A stretch of 6,022 bases of DNA from Planctomycetota bacterium (GTDB lineage: Bacteria; Planctomycetota; Phycisphaerae; WQYP01): contig JAKCCC010000137.1 of the NCBI GenBank assembly GCA_021838985.1, positions 1-6,022 on the forward strand. Direction: 5' to 3'. Each line of letters starts with the position of its first letter. The stretch's first letter is position 1. Both the position numbers and the translations under genes were made by a program. Positions 1 through 5,595 of the stretch are shown piece after piece. The notes under the pieces are model-generated. The model worked only from the letters and a program-made list of their open reading frames with translations, was not told the origin of the DNA and made no database searches.

Positions 1-421
1 AGTTCTGAACCGTTTTAACCCATTTAGCGCCTTCCGCGGCGGAGATCCACGCCAATTGCAGGCGGCGCAAATCCACGCCGATAGTGTCGAGCAGATCGCG
101 CAGCAGAATCCAGCGCCGCCGGGCGCGGTAGTTTCCCGCGGTATAATGGCAATCGCCGGGGTGACAGCCGCTGACCAGCACACCGTCCGCTCCTTCGAGG
201 AACGCCCGGAGAATAAAAGCCACGTCAATCCGCCCCGTGCATGGCAGCATGAGCGTCCGTACATTCGGTGGATAGGTCATGCGGCTGGTGCCGGCAAGAT
301 CCGCACCCGCATACGTGCACCACCGGCATACGAACGCCACAAGCCGCGGCTCCAAGGAGCCTGACGCCGCGGGGGACGCCGCCTGGAGCACATCCTGCAC
401 TGGCAAATGAACCTCGGCCAT
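1..421 (-). CDS. mvhD: MvhD/FlxD-type [2Fe-2S] electron-transfer subunit of an HdrABC complex, 3' end cut by the window edge
   Basis: In known complexes this small iron-sulfur protein passes electrons from a hydrogenase, formate dehydrogenase or FlxABC-type NADH module to HdrA in the cytoplasm. I translated 140 codons from the ATG at 421-419; the frame is open to the window edge. The family signature is clear: FVCRWCTYAGADLAGTSR (residues 30-47), a lone Cys at 61 in MLPCTGRID, and GCHPGDCHY (85-93), giving Cys32, 35, 61, 86 and 91. It ends in WISAAEGAKW, which matches the C-terminal part of the family, so probably only a few residues are missing. About 25 residues precede the first cysteine motif, longer than I expect for a minimal MvhD. 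The start lies 11 bp after the hdrA stop; a GGAGG (442-438) inside the hdrA end is rather far away and GGGGTG is nearer. The name mvhD denotes the family only. flxD or flpD would be equally valid, because the electron donor is unseen. Confidence 0.93.
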   Translation of the reverse strand, partial: MAEVHLPVQDVLQAASPAASGSLEPRLVAFVCRWCTYAGADLAGTSRMTYPPNVRTLMLPCTGRIDVAFILRAFLEGADGVLVSGCHPGDCHYTAGNYRARRRWILLRDLLDTIGVDLRRLQLAWISAAEGAKWVKTVQN

Positions 422-432
422 AGGCACCCCGA

Positions 433-2430
433 CTAAACCTCCAGAGCCTCCAACGCGGAGCACATTTGATCGTCCGTAAAGCCGTCCAGATCAATGGATT
501 TGCTGCGGCAGACGGATACGCACGTACCGCAACCCTGGCACAGCCCGGCATTCACACGGGCGATGGTCTTGATCCATTCGCCATGACGATCTTTGATCTC
601 TTCCTTTTCGATGGCCTGGTAGGGACAGGCCGCGGCGCAGGCGAAGCAACCCAGGCAGGTGGAATATTCCGGCGGCGGCATGCGGCGAACGCGGGCCACA
701 ATGGGATCGCGCTGCAAGTCCTGGTTGGACAGCAGCCCCAGCACCTTGGCCGCCGCCGCGGAGGCCTGGCCGACCGTGTCCGGAATGTCTTTAGGCCCCT
801 GCACCGCGCCGGCCAGAAAGATGCCGGCGGTGTTGGTTTCCACCGGCCGCAATTTCGGATGGGCTTCGCTTAACCAGCCATCCGCGTCGTAACCAATACC
901 GAGCTTCTGGGCCAGCGTCCGCACGTCACTTTGCGGTATCGCGGCGCTCGCCAGCACCACCAGATCGGCCCGCAGTTCCAGGCGCTCGCCGCCGTTGAGC
1001 GTGTCGGCGGCTTCGACCACGAGCTGGCCGTTTTCGGGGTAAATTCGCGCCGCCCGCGAACGGATATAATTCACACCATCCTGCTCGACCGCCCGGCGAT
1101 AAAATTCATCGTAGCCCTTGCCCGGCGTCCGCACGTCCATGCACAGCACAAACGCCCGGCCGCCGTGCACCTTGTGCCGATAAAGCATGGCGTGTTTGGC
1201 CGTGTACATACAGCATATTTTGCTGCAATAAGCCCGCCCCGTAGCGGGCTCTCGTGAGCCGGCGCATTGCACAAAAACCACCGTGCGCGGCTCCTGGCCA
1301 TCGGAAGGCCGCCGGATTCCCCCCCCCGTCGGGCCGGAGGCGGAGGCCAACCGCTCGAATTGCAGACCGGTAATGACATCTGGATGATCGCCGCCCGCAT
1401 AGAGTTCGAAATACTCTTTGCCGAGCGTCTGGAATCCTGTTGCCACCACGATGGTTCCGACCGCTTCGGTAAATAATTCATCTTTCTGCTCGAAATTGAC
1501 CGCCTGGGTCGGGCAGAGTTTCTGGCAGATGCCGCACTTACCCGTTTTGAATTTCAGGCAGTTGGCGCGGTCAATGACCGGCTTATTGGGCACGGCCTGC
1601 GGCGACGGAATACTGATGGCGGTGCGCCGCCCCAGCCCCTCCTCGAACTCCGCCGCGATTTTCTTTTGCGGACATTTCTGCCAGCAGGTTCCACAGCCGG
1701 TGCACTTGCTCCAGTCCACGTAGCGGGCCTTGCGCCGAATGGTGACCTGGAAATTCCCCACGTAACCGTCGACCCGTTCCAATTCACTGTACGTTTCCAG
1801 GCGGATCTTCGGATGGCTGGCCGCTTCGACCATGCGTGGCGTCAAAATGCACTGGGAGCAATCCAAGGTGGGAAAGGTTTCCGATAACTGCGCCATGTGC
1901 CCGCCCAGCGAACTGGCCCGCTCCAGAAGAATCACTTCCACGCCGCCATCGGCGATATCCAGCGCCGCCTGGATTCCCGCGATCCCGCCGCCGATGACCA
2001 GAGCCCGCCGGGTCAACGGCACGTGGATGGGCAGCAGCGGTGTGTTGCACTGCACCCGCGCCACGGCGGATCGAACGATGGCGATGGCTTTGGCGGTCGC
2101 GGCGGAGCGGTCCGTATGCACCCACGAACATTGTTCGCGCAGATTGGCGATCTCGCACAGATAAGGGTTCAACCCCGCGGCCGTGGCGACCTTGCGAAAA
2201 GTGCGTTCGTGCATCCGTGGGGAACAGGCGCCCACGATAATGCCGGTCAGCCCATACTGCTTGATCGCCGTGCGGATTTGGGCCTGGCCCGGCTCACTGC
2301 ACGTATAGCGATAATCAGCGGCATAAGCCACGCCGGGCATTCGCCGCGCCGCCGCCGCCACCGCGGGGCAATCGACCGTTTTGCCGATATTCTCGCCGCA
2401 ATGGCAAATAAATACGCCGATTCTTGACAC
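433..2430 (-). CDS. hdrA: HdrA, FAD and multi-[4Fe-4S] subunit of heterodisulfide reductase-like complex
   Basis: HdrA is the flavin subunit that, in characterised complexes, bifurcates electrons between ferredoxin and HdrBC. With the GTG start at 2430 the protein is 665 aa, a normal full length. In order: an N-terminal domain opening with SRIGVFICHCGENIG (Cys9, Cys11) and containing YTCSEPG (Cys44) and GACSPRMHERTFR (Cys69); a thioredoxin-reductase-like FAD domain with GGGIAG near 147-152; an inserted ferredoxin domain with CX2CX2CX3C (243-253) and CX7CX2CX3C (291-306); a further cluster motif CX12CX3CC (389, 402, 406, 407); and a C-terminal two-cluster ferredoxin domain (592-602 and 631-641). 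No cluster ligand appears to be lost. An upstream in-frame ATG at 2568 would add 46 Arg-rich residues. I reject it because family members begin right at the RIGVxxCHCG motif and the intervening DNA holds a hairpin. AAGAG (2442-2438) is a weak ribosome-binding site 7 nt before the GTG. Confidence 0.95.
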   Translation of the reverse strand: MSRIGVFICHCGENIGKTVDCPAVAAAARRMPGVAYAADYRYTCSEPGQAQIRTAIKQYGLTGIIVGACSPRMHERTFRKVATAAGLNPYLCEIANLREQCSWVHTDRSAATAKAIAIVRSAVARVQCNTPLLPIHVPLTRRALVIGGGIAGIQAALDIADGGVEVILLERASSLGGHMAQLSETFPTLDCSQCILTPRMVEAASHPKIRLETYSELERVDGYVGNFQVTIRRKARYVDWSKCTGCGTCWQKCPQKKIAAEFEEGLGRRTAISIPSPQAVPNKPVIDRANCLKFKTGKCGICQKLCPTQAVNFEQKDELFTEAVGTIVVATGFQTLGKEYFELYAGGDHPDVITGLQFERLASASGPTGGGIRRPSDGQEPRTVVFVQCAGSREPATGRAYCSKICCMYTAKHAMLYRHKVHGGRAFVLCMDVRTPGKGYDEFYRRAVEQDGVNYIRSRAARIYPENGQLVVEAADTLNGGERLELRADLVVLASAAIPQSDVRTLAQKLGIGYDADGWLSEAHPKLRPVETNTAGIFLAGAVQGPKDIPDTVGQASAAAAKVLGLLSNQDLQRDPIVARVRRMPPPEYSTCLGCFACAAACPYQAIEKEEIKDRHGEWIKTIARVNAGLCQGCGTCVSVCRSKSIDLDGFTDDQMCSALEALEV

Positions 2431-2589
2431 CGCTGCACTCTTAACCTTGGACCCAATCCTCCCCCGGCGAAACCAAGGCCGGTGGAGGATTGACTGTCCA
2501 CTGCTGTGCCGCTTCCCTACCCGGCCCCGGCTGCGCTTCGGATCTCGCTCCGGCTCGATTAAGGGCATACGCCCAGCGCCCGGGGCAAC
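2431..2589 (-). other. hdrB-hdrA intergenic spacer with GC-rich degenerate repeats
   Basis: This gap of about 159 bp interrupts an otherwise tightly packed operon. On the minus strand, positions 2557-2524 contain three similar units of 11-12 bp, GAGCCGGAGCG, AGATCCGAAGCG and CAGCCGGGGCC, which look like a short degenerate repeat run. GGGCGTATGCCC (2574-2563) is a small palindrome. A stronger hairpin at 2454-2492 is listed separately. It is in frame with hdrA from an ATG at 2568, but the encoded peptide is Arg-rich and resembles nothing I recognise, so I treat it as non-coding. Confidence 0.6.
2454..2492 (-). promoter_or_regulatory. Strong hairpin just upstream of hdrA GTG start
   Basis: A perfect 9-bp inverted repeat, CAATCCTCC (2454-2462) with GGAGGATTG (2484-2492), is followed inward by one mismatch and a CCGG/CCGG 4-bp stem around an 11-nt loop. 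It ends 23 nt before the hdrA GTG. No T-run follows on the minus strand, so it is not a standard intrinsic terminator. It could set the hdrB:hdrA expression ratio by mRNA processing, stability or access to the start site; this role is inference. Confidence 0.55.
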
Positions 2590-3462
2590 CTATCCGCGCG
2601 CCAATGCCGCGGAAAGTTCCGGCTCCACCGGCACAAAATGCCCCCGCACGCCCAACTCTTCCGAGCTTAGTCCCCAAGCCAGTCCGATTAGTTGGGTCAA
2701 ATACAGCACGGGCAAGGGCGCTTCGCCGGCGGCGAATTCGCTCTGCCGCATATCCAGATTCGAATGGCACATCGGACAGGCCAGCACCATCAGATCCGCC
2801 CCGGCCGCACGGGCCGCGCCATAAATTCGGCGGCCCTGCCGCAACACCACGGTTTTATCCGTCAGCGAAAAACCGGCTCCGCAGCATTCGGTAGCCATCG
2901 ACCAGCGCACACCCTGAGCGCCCAGGCGGGCGACAATCGCCTCCATTTTCCGCGGCGCCTCCACCTGAACCGCTCCGGTAACCCGCGGTGGGCGCAGCAG
3001 CAGGCATCCGTAATAACACGCCACCTTCAGACCCTTCAGCGGACGGACGACGTGTTTTTCCAGCACCCCGGCGGGGAAGCCTTCCAGCCAGGTAAGTAAA
3101 TTAATCGCCTGGACCTGGGCCAATCGGGGTGCTTCGTCGCCAAGGCCTAAGGCCACCTGCCGGGCCAGGGATGAGTTGTTGCGCAGCTCTCGTGTGGCCG
3201 CGGCCAAACGGGAGAAACACATGGCGCACGGGGCCAGCACGTGCTGCAGGCCGGCGCGGTGGGCCTTGAGCAAGGTATCCGCGGCCAGGCAGAAGGCGGC
3301 GTTATGGTCAATGGCGTGGGCGGAGGTGGCCCCGCAGCACACCCAGTCCGGGACTTCCCGCAACTCCGTCTCCAGCCGCGCCGCTACCGCGCGCAGGGAT
3401 AAATCGTATTCGCGGGCGGCGCCGCTTAAACTGCAGCCTGGGTAGTAACCCAGCACCGTCAT
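2590..3462 (-). CDS. hdrB: HdrB, non-cubane [4Fe-4S] catalytic subunit
   Basis: HdrB is the disulfide-reducing subunit in methanogens; each of its two CCG domains binds a non-cubane [4Fe-4S] cluster. This 290-aa protein has both domains intact: Cys10, Cys42-Cys43, Cys79 and Cys82 in the first, and Cys153, Cys193-Cys194, Cys229 and Cys232 in the second (YYGC, ECCGAG, CPMCHSNL). This is the CX31-39CCX35-36CX2C pattern of the family, so the protein should be catalytically competent. There is no signal peptide or membrane segment, so it is cytoplasmic. The ATG (3462-3460) overlaps the hdrC TGA as ATGA, which points to translational coupling. The natural substrate in a bacterium is unknown: CoM-S-S-CoB is not expected outside methanogens, and another disulfide or a downstream partner enzyme is likely. 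Confidence 0.95.
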   Translation of the reverse strand: MTVLGYYPGCSLSGAAREYDLSLRAVAARLETELREVPDWVCCGATSAHAIDHNAAFCLAADTLLKAHRAGLQHVLAPCAMCFSRLAAATRELRNNSSLARQVALGLGDEAPRLAQVQAINLLTWLEGFPAGVLEKHVVRPLKGLKVACYYGCLLLRPPRVTGAVQVEAPRKMEAIVARLGAQGVRWSMATECCGAGFSLTDKTVVLRQGRRIYGAARAAGADLMVLACPMCHSNLDMRQSEFAAGEAPLPVLYLTQLIGLAWGLSSEELGVRGHFVPVEPELSAALARG

Positions 3463-4076
3463 GGGCCACCCCGTGGCGAACGCCGCAAATCATCAATCGC
3501 TTTTAACACCTGCCGCGTATCAGCGGAATGGGAGTTTTTAAGCTTCAGCTTGCCGCGCCGCAGCATGGCCGGGCCTAACGCGGCATCCTGCCGCCAATGG
3601 CCGCGGGCCAGCTTGTAACGCAGAATCAAGGGCAGTTCTTCGATTCGGCCGCGCCGCAAGGCCTTCGCCAGGAATTGTTGATGGAAGGTCCGAATATCAC
3701 CGCTGCGCCGATCCTTCGCCGCCAGACCGCGCTGCAGCGCCTGCCCGCGCAACACATCCATGGCCCCGGCAATATCCACCCCCTGCGGGCACCGGGTGGT
3801 GCAGGCCTGGCAGCCCAGACACAGCCACGGCGTCGGCGATTGCAAGGCACGCCGGGCGAATCCGTCCGCCCGTGCTGGGTCATCCACGAAAGCGGCCTCC
3901 AGTTGCAGCAGGCGCATGACCCGCGTGGGGCTAATCTCCATGGCGCCGGGCTGGTTCTGGGGACAACCGGCCGCGCACCGCCCGCATTGGTAGCAATGAA
4001 GCACGGAGGTCCCGGTCGCTTGCGCGATCAACTCGGCCAATGTGAGAGGTGCCGCATTGGGTTTTGGCGTCGCCAT
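3459..4076 (-). CDS. hdrC: HdrC, two-[4Fe-4S] ferredoxin-like subunit
   Basis: HdrC wires HdrA to HdrB through two cubane [4Fe-4S] clusters. Taking the ATG at 4076 gives 205 aa with CYQCGRCAAGCP (Cys28, 31, 34, 38) and CLGCQACTTRCP (Cys86, 89, 92, 96), the usual CX2CX2CX3CP pair separated by a helical linker, followed by a helical, basic C-terminal region (KLKLKNSH). There are no transmembrane helices, so this is the soluble HdrC type and not an HdrE-linked or DsrK-like membrane form. An in-frame TTG at 4100 would add eight residues (start MSANDRGI). I prefer the ATG, which has a GGGG stretch 4 nt upstream, but neither start has a strong ribosome-binding site. It is the first gene of the minus-strand cluster and overlaps hdrB by 4 bp. 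Confidence 0.94.
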   Translation of the reverse strand: MATPKPNAAPLTLAELIAQATGTSVLHCYQCGRCAAGCPQNQPGAMEISPTRVMRLLQLEAAFVDDPARADGFARRALQSPTPWLCLGCQACTTRCPQGVDIAGAMDVLRGQALQRGLAAKDRRSGDIRTFHQQFLAKALRRGRIEELPLILRYKLARGHWRQDAALGPAMLRRGKLKLKNSHSADTRQVLKAIDDLRRSPRGGP

Positions 4077-4100
4077 AATACCCCGGTCATTCGCGGACAA

Positions 4101-4330
4101 CCCGCCCTGGCTGCGGCGTCTTATGGCGCGGCGAAAGGCGGGCTAAGACCCGCCGGACGCAGTGCCAGCAAACTCGAGCGCCGTCTCAGCAATCCATATT
4201 TCTGGACCACCGGCCATGCGTATAAAAGTTTAAACCGCTGCCGAGGAGAAATAATCAGGAATTATCGTCAATTGAACCCACAAATTAGCCTTAATTCGGA
4301 GGTAGTGCATCTGGCCCGGTACTACCTAGG
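4101..4330 (-). promoter_or_regulatory. Upstream region of the hdrCBA-mvhD operon
   Basis: No gene is supported here; a long plus-strand open frame over hdrC and this region is a shadow. The DNA from about 4220 to 4400 is clearly more AT-rich than its surroundings, as expected for a promoter zone. On the minus strand a weak sigma70-like pair is TTGATG (4357-4352), an 18-nt spacer and TATCCT (4333-4328), which would leave a leader of about 245 nt. A hairpin GGCGGG-CTAAGA-CCCGCC (4137-4154) lies in that leader. The promoter assignment is tentative. Confidence 0.35.
4137..4154 (-). promoter_or_regulatory. Leader hairpin upstream of hdrC
   Basis: A perfect 6-bp stem GGCGGG/CCCGCC with a 6-nt loop (CTAAGA on the plus strand) lies 60 nt upstream of the hdrC ATG. 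No U-run follows it in the operon direction, so a terminator is not indicated. Confidence 0.4.
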
Positions 4331-4345
4331 ATAATGACCTATCCT
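4300..4345. repeat. Two back-to-back inverted repeats
   Basis: AGGTAGT (4300-4306) pairs with ACTACCT (4321-4327) across 14 nt. The very next base begins AGGATA-ATGACC-TATCCT (4328-4345), a 6-bp stem with a 6-nt loop. They overlap the weak candidate -10 for the hdr operon, so they could be operator sites. They could equally be debris at the border of the transposase-like relic to the right. Confidence 0.45.
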
Positions 4346-4426
4346 TCGCCCCATCAAGCGAAAACTAAGATTAGTATTGTTACGTATTTGACGCCACGTT
4401 TTCGAAGTAGCCCCGGGAAAACTGGA

Positions 4427-4654
4427 ATGGAAGAGAAAATATTGGCGACGGCGCGTGGTGGAATTTCCAGAATTCCTGGAGCCGCTGGTGGCCCAGATGG
4501 GGCGAAGCGAACCGCGACGGTGGACCGCCCTATACGGGCAGGGCCTGCTGATGCCCGGGGGAGCGCCAATCAATCCAGCCGTGGTCGAGACGGTGGATAG
4601 GATCCATCGGCCACTTCCCCTTTTACCACGCGAAGTTTGGACGAAATTGTGACG
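4427..4654 (+). pseudogene. Probable frameshifted relic of a transposase N-terminus (IS701/DDE-like)
   Basis: An open frame from GTG 4455 to a stop at 4652-4654 encodes VEFPEFLEPLVAQMGRSE followed by PRRWTALYGQGLLMPGG. From memory this resembles the N-terminal region of IS701-type DDE transposases, where an RRR/RRW motif precedes a LYxxGLLxPG motif and an RKSI(E)P motif. Here the last motif is replaced by APINP and the similarity then stops, about 65 codons in, far short of a transposase of around 400 aa. The frame reads MEEKILATAR from an ATG at 4427, then needs a one-base shift near 4457 to continue into VEFPEFL. That suggests one inserted base in an original gene. No DDE residues, IS ends or target duplications are visible. 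The family assignment is a recollection from motif shape; a short unrelated gene from GTG 4455 is possible. Confidence 0.4.
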
Positions 4655-4700
4655 ATTCCACTTAACATAGTAATATCAGGTAAAGCTCCCGCTCCGCCGC

Positions 4701-4737
4701 GCATAAAACAGCCCCGCAGGCATTGCACCCGCGGGGC
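4701..4737 (-). terminator. Rho-independent terminator of the secreted-protein gene
   Basis: Reading the minus strand, GCCCCGC (4737-4731) pairs perfectly with GCGGGGC (4717-4711). The stem extends inward by GGG/CCT to leave a 7-nt loop (TGCAATG), and TGTTTTATG follows. It lies 50 nt after the stop codon at 4788, in the right orientation. Confidence 0.8.
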
Positions 4738-4740
4738 CCA

Positions 4741-4753
4741 CTGAACCGTTCAG
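4741..4753. repeat. Small palindrome CTGAACCGTTCAG
   Basis: A perfect 6-bp dyad around a central C, just after the stop codon of the secreted-protein gene and before its terminator. It may extend the 3' structure of the mRNA or be chance. Confidence 0.3.
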
Positions 4754-4787
4754 GAGGATTTTGGCGCTCGGTCCAGTGTTTTTTACG

Positions 4788-5240
4788 TCAGCGACGCCGA
4801 TGCGGCTTACGTAAGGTGATACTGCCGGCGTCCACGTTTTGGCCGACGCTGACCACGATCGGCCGGCGAAGCTGGCCGTGCCCAACGCCGCGACGGAAGG
4901 CCATCACGCGATAGCGGCCCACCGGAGCGTTATTGACGGTAAACGTTCCGTTACCGGCGGTAACCGTCACCCCGAAGGTTATGTGGTGCCAGACGGTCCG
5001 CCCGGGCTGGGGTCGGTGCCACCGGGGACGCCCACGGTGCATGTTGCCTGGCAGAAGCGCCAGCCGCACGATGGCCCCCGCCACCGCCGACCCACTGGAA
5101 TCAACCACCTTGCCGGTGATGCTGCCCGTGGCCGCGGCAACCGGCGGATCAGCGCGTACCGCGGCGGCAAAGCCCGCCAACAGCACCACTGCGGTAAACC
5201 AACGGACGAAGGGCGAAAACTGGAACTTGGACCTCGACAT
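4788..5240 (-). CDS. Small secreted carboxypeptidase-regulatory-like (CarboxypepD_reg) domain protein
   Basis: This is a 150-aa exported protein. The start at 5240 is fixed by AAAGGAG about 7 nt upstream. Residues 1-30 form a Sec signal peptide: basic n-region (SRSKF), hydrophobic core FTAVVLLAGFAAAV and likely cleavage after VRA before DPP. Residues 39-145 fit the beta-sandwich carboxypeptidase regulatory-like fold: GSITGKVVDSSGSAVAGAIV opens it and GNGTFTVNNAPVGRYRVMAF closes it, as in the usual G-x-V-x-D and DGxFxxxxVPxGxYxv pattern. Between them is an unusual stretch rich in His, Arg, Pro and Trp (about residues 70-90). The tail is very basic (KPHRRR), with no membrane anchor or sorting signal. 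Such domains usually bind or scaffold; no enzyme active site is visible. It is transcribed alone, with a terminator behind it. A longer in-frame start at 5324 would bury the signal peptide and is rejected. Confidence 0.8.
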   Translation of the reverse strand: MSRSKFQFSPFVRWFTAVVLLAGFAAAVRADPPVAAATGSITGKVVDSSGSAVAGAIVRLALLPGNMHRGRPRWHRPQPGRTVWHHITFGVTVTAGNGTFTVNNAPVGRYRVMAFRRGVGHGQLRRPIVVSVGQNVDAGSITLRKPHRRR

Positions 5241-5272
5241 GGACTGCTCCTTTACGTAAACAACCGGGCCGC

Positions 5273-5291
5273 CGTCCCCACCGCGGGGACG
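5273..5291 (-). promoter_or_regulatory. 5' leader hairpin of the secreted-protein gene
   Basis: CGTCCCC (5273-5279) pairs perfectly with GGGGACG (5285-5291) around a 5-nt loop, 32 nt upstream of the start codon and clear of the ribosome-binding site. It may stabilise the 5' end of the message. Confidence 0.45.
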
Positions 5292-5340
5292 ATAGTGCCG
5301 CCGACCGTGCTTGCCGAGAAGCATTCGTTCGGCTGAATGA

Positions 5341-5369
5341 TTACACGCAGCAACTCTAAAAAAGTTTCA
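5341..5369 (-). promoter_or_regulatory. Candidate ECF-sigma-type promoter of the secreted-protein gene
   Basis: On the minus strand TGAAAC (5369-5364) is followed by a 16-nt spacer with a T-run and then CGTGTAA (5347-5341). This spacing and the AAC/CGT cores resemble promoters read by ECF sigma factors. It would start the mRNA about 90 nt before the ATG at 5240. No good sigma70 pair was found in the same stretch. This is a motif reading only. Confidence 0.35.
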
Positions 5370-5409
5370 CCGATAAGCTCGCGTGACATCCCCCCCCTTC
5401 TTTACACTC

Positions 5410-5440
5410 AATAAACAGTCACTGCTGACAGGGGTTTATT
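5410..5440. repeat. Inverted repeat AATAAAC/GTTTATT with nested GTCA/TGAC stem
   Basis: AATAAAC (5410-5416) and GTTTATT (5434-5440) are perfect inverted copies. Between them GTCA-CTGC-TGAC (5418-5429) makes a second small stem. It lies upstream of the candidate promoter of the secreted-protein gene and could be a regulator site; no function is assigned. Confidence 0.4.
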
Positions 5441-5595
5441 GGCCGGAGTCACATTCGCATCGCTTTGAAAATGGTTCCTTGAGGACCGCCGGCAAAGGTC
5501 TCCCCGGCGACGCTTCGACCGGGGGCTAAATCGGCAAGCAGGCCACCATTTTTATTATCCGCAGGTCTGCGCGGCAACCGTGGGCGAGTCGCCGT
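5441..5595. other. Intergenic stretch, no gene seen
   Basis: No open frame here has a credible start, ribosome-binding site or recognisable product. Apart from the REP-like hairpin at 5502-5530, I see nothing to annotate. Confidence 0.5.
5502..5530. repeat. REP-like hairpin 1
   Basis: CCCCGG (5502-5507) pairs with CCGGGG (5519-5524) across an 11-nt loop, and the right arm continues as GGGGGCTAAA. A second copy of the arm and tail (CCGGGGGCTATA) lies at 5709-5720, which suggests a repeated intergenic element rather than a single terminator. Confidence 0.45.

Noticed and set aside
225..551. Minus-strand open frame of 108 codons across the hdrA end and the mvhD start
   Set aside because: It is a shadow in a different frame from both real genes, which carry the conserved cysteine motifs.
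466..2427. Several plus-strand open frames of 70-180 codons antisense to hdrA
   Set aside because: They are shadows of hdrA; the amino-acid composition is typical of antisense GC-rich translation.
2431..2568. N-terminal extension of HdrA from ATG 2568
   Set aside because: The 46 residues are Arg-rich and unlike HdrA, whose first domain starts at the GTG at 2430; the DNA contains a strong hairpin and repeats.
3597..4334. Plus-strand open frame of 245 codons
   Set aside because: It lies antisense to hdrC and its upstream region, has a low-complexity composition and no recognisable domain; it arises from high GC content.
4334..4600. Plus-strand open frame of 88 codons from ATG 4334
   Set aside because: Most of it is out of frame with the transposase-like peptide; only its segment from ATG 4427 to about 4457 may belong to the relic.
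4711..4737. Terminator acting on the plus strand for the transposase relic
   Set aside because: There is no T-run after the stem in that direction; the tail fits only the minus strand.
5240..5324. Longer start for the secreted protein
   Set aside because: It would place 28 residues before the signal peptide, and the AAAGGAG site fits the ATG at 5240.
4839..5336. Plus-strand open frame of 165 codons
   Set aside because: It is antisense to the secreted-protein gene, which has a signal peptide, ribosome-binding site and terminator.
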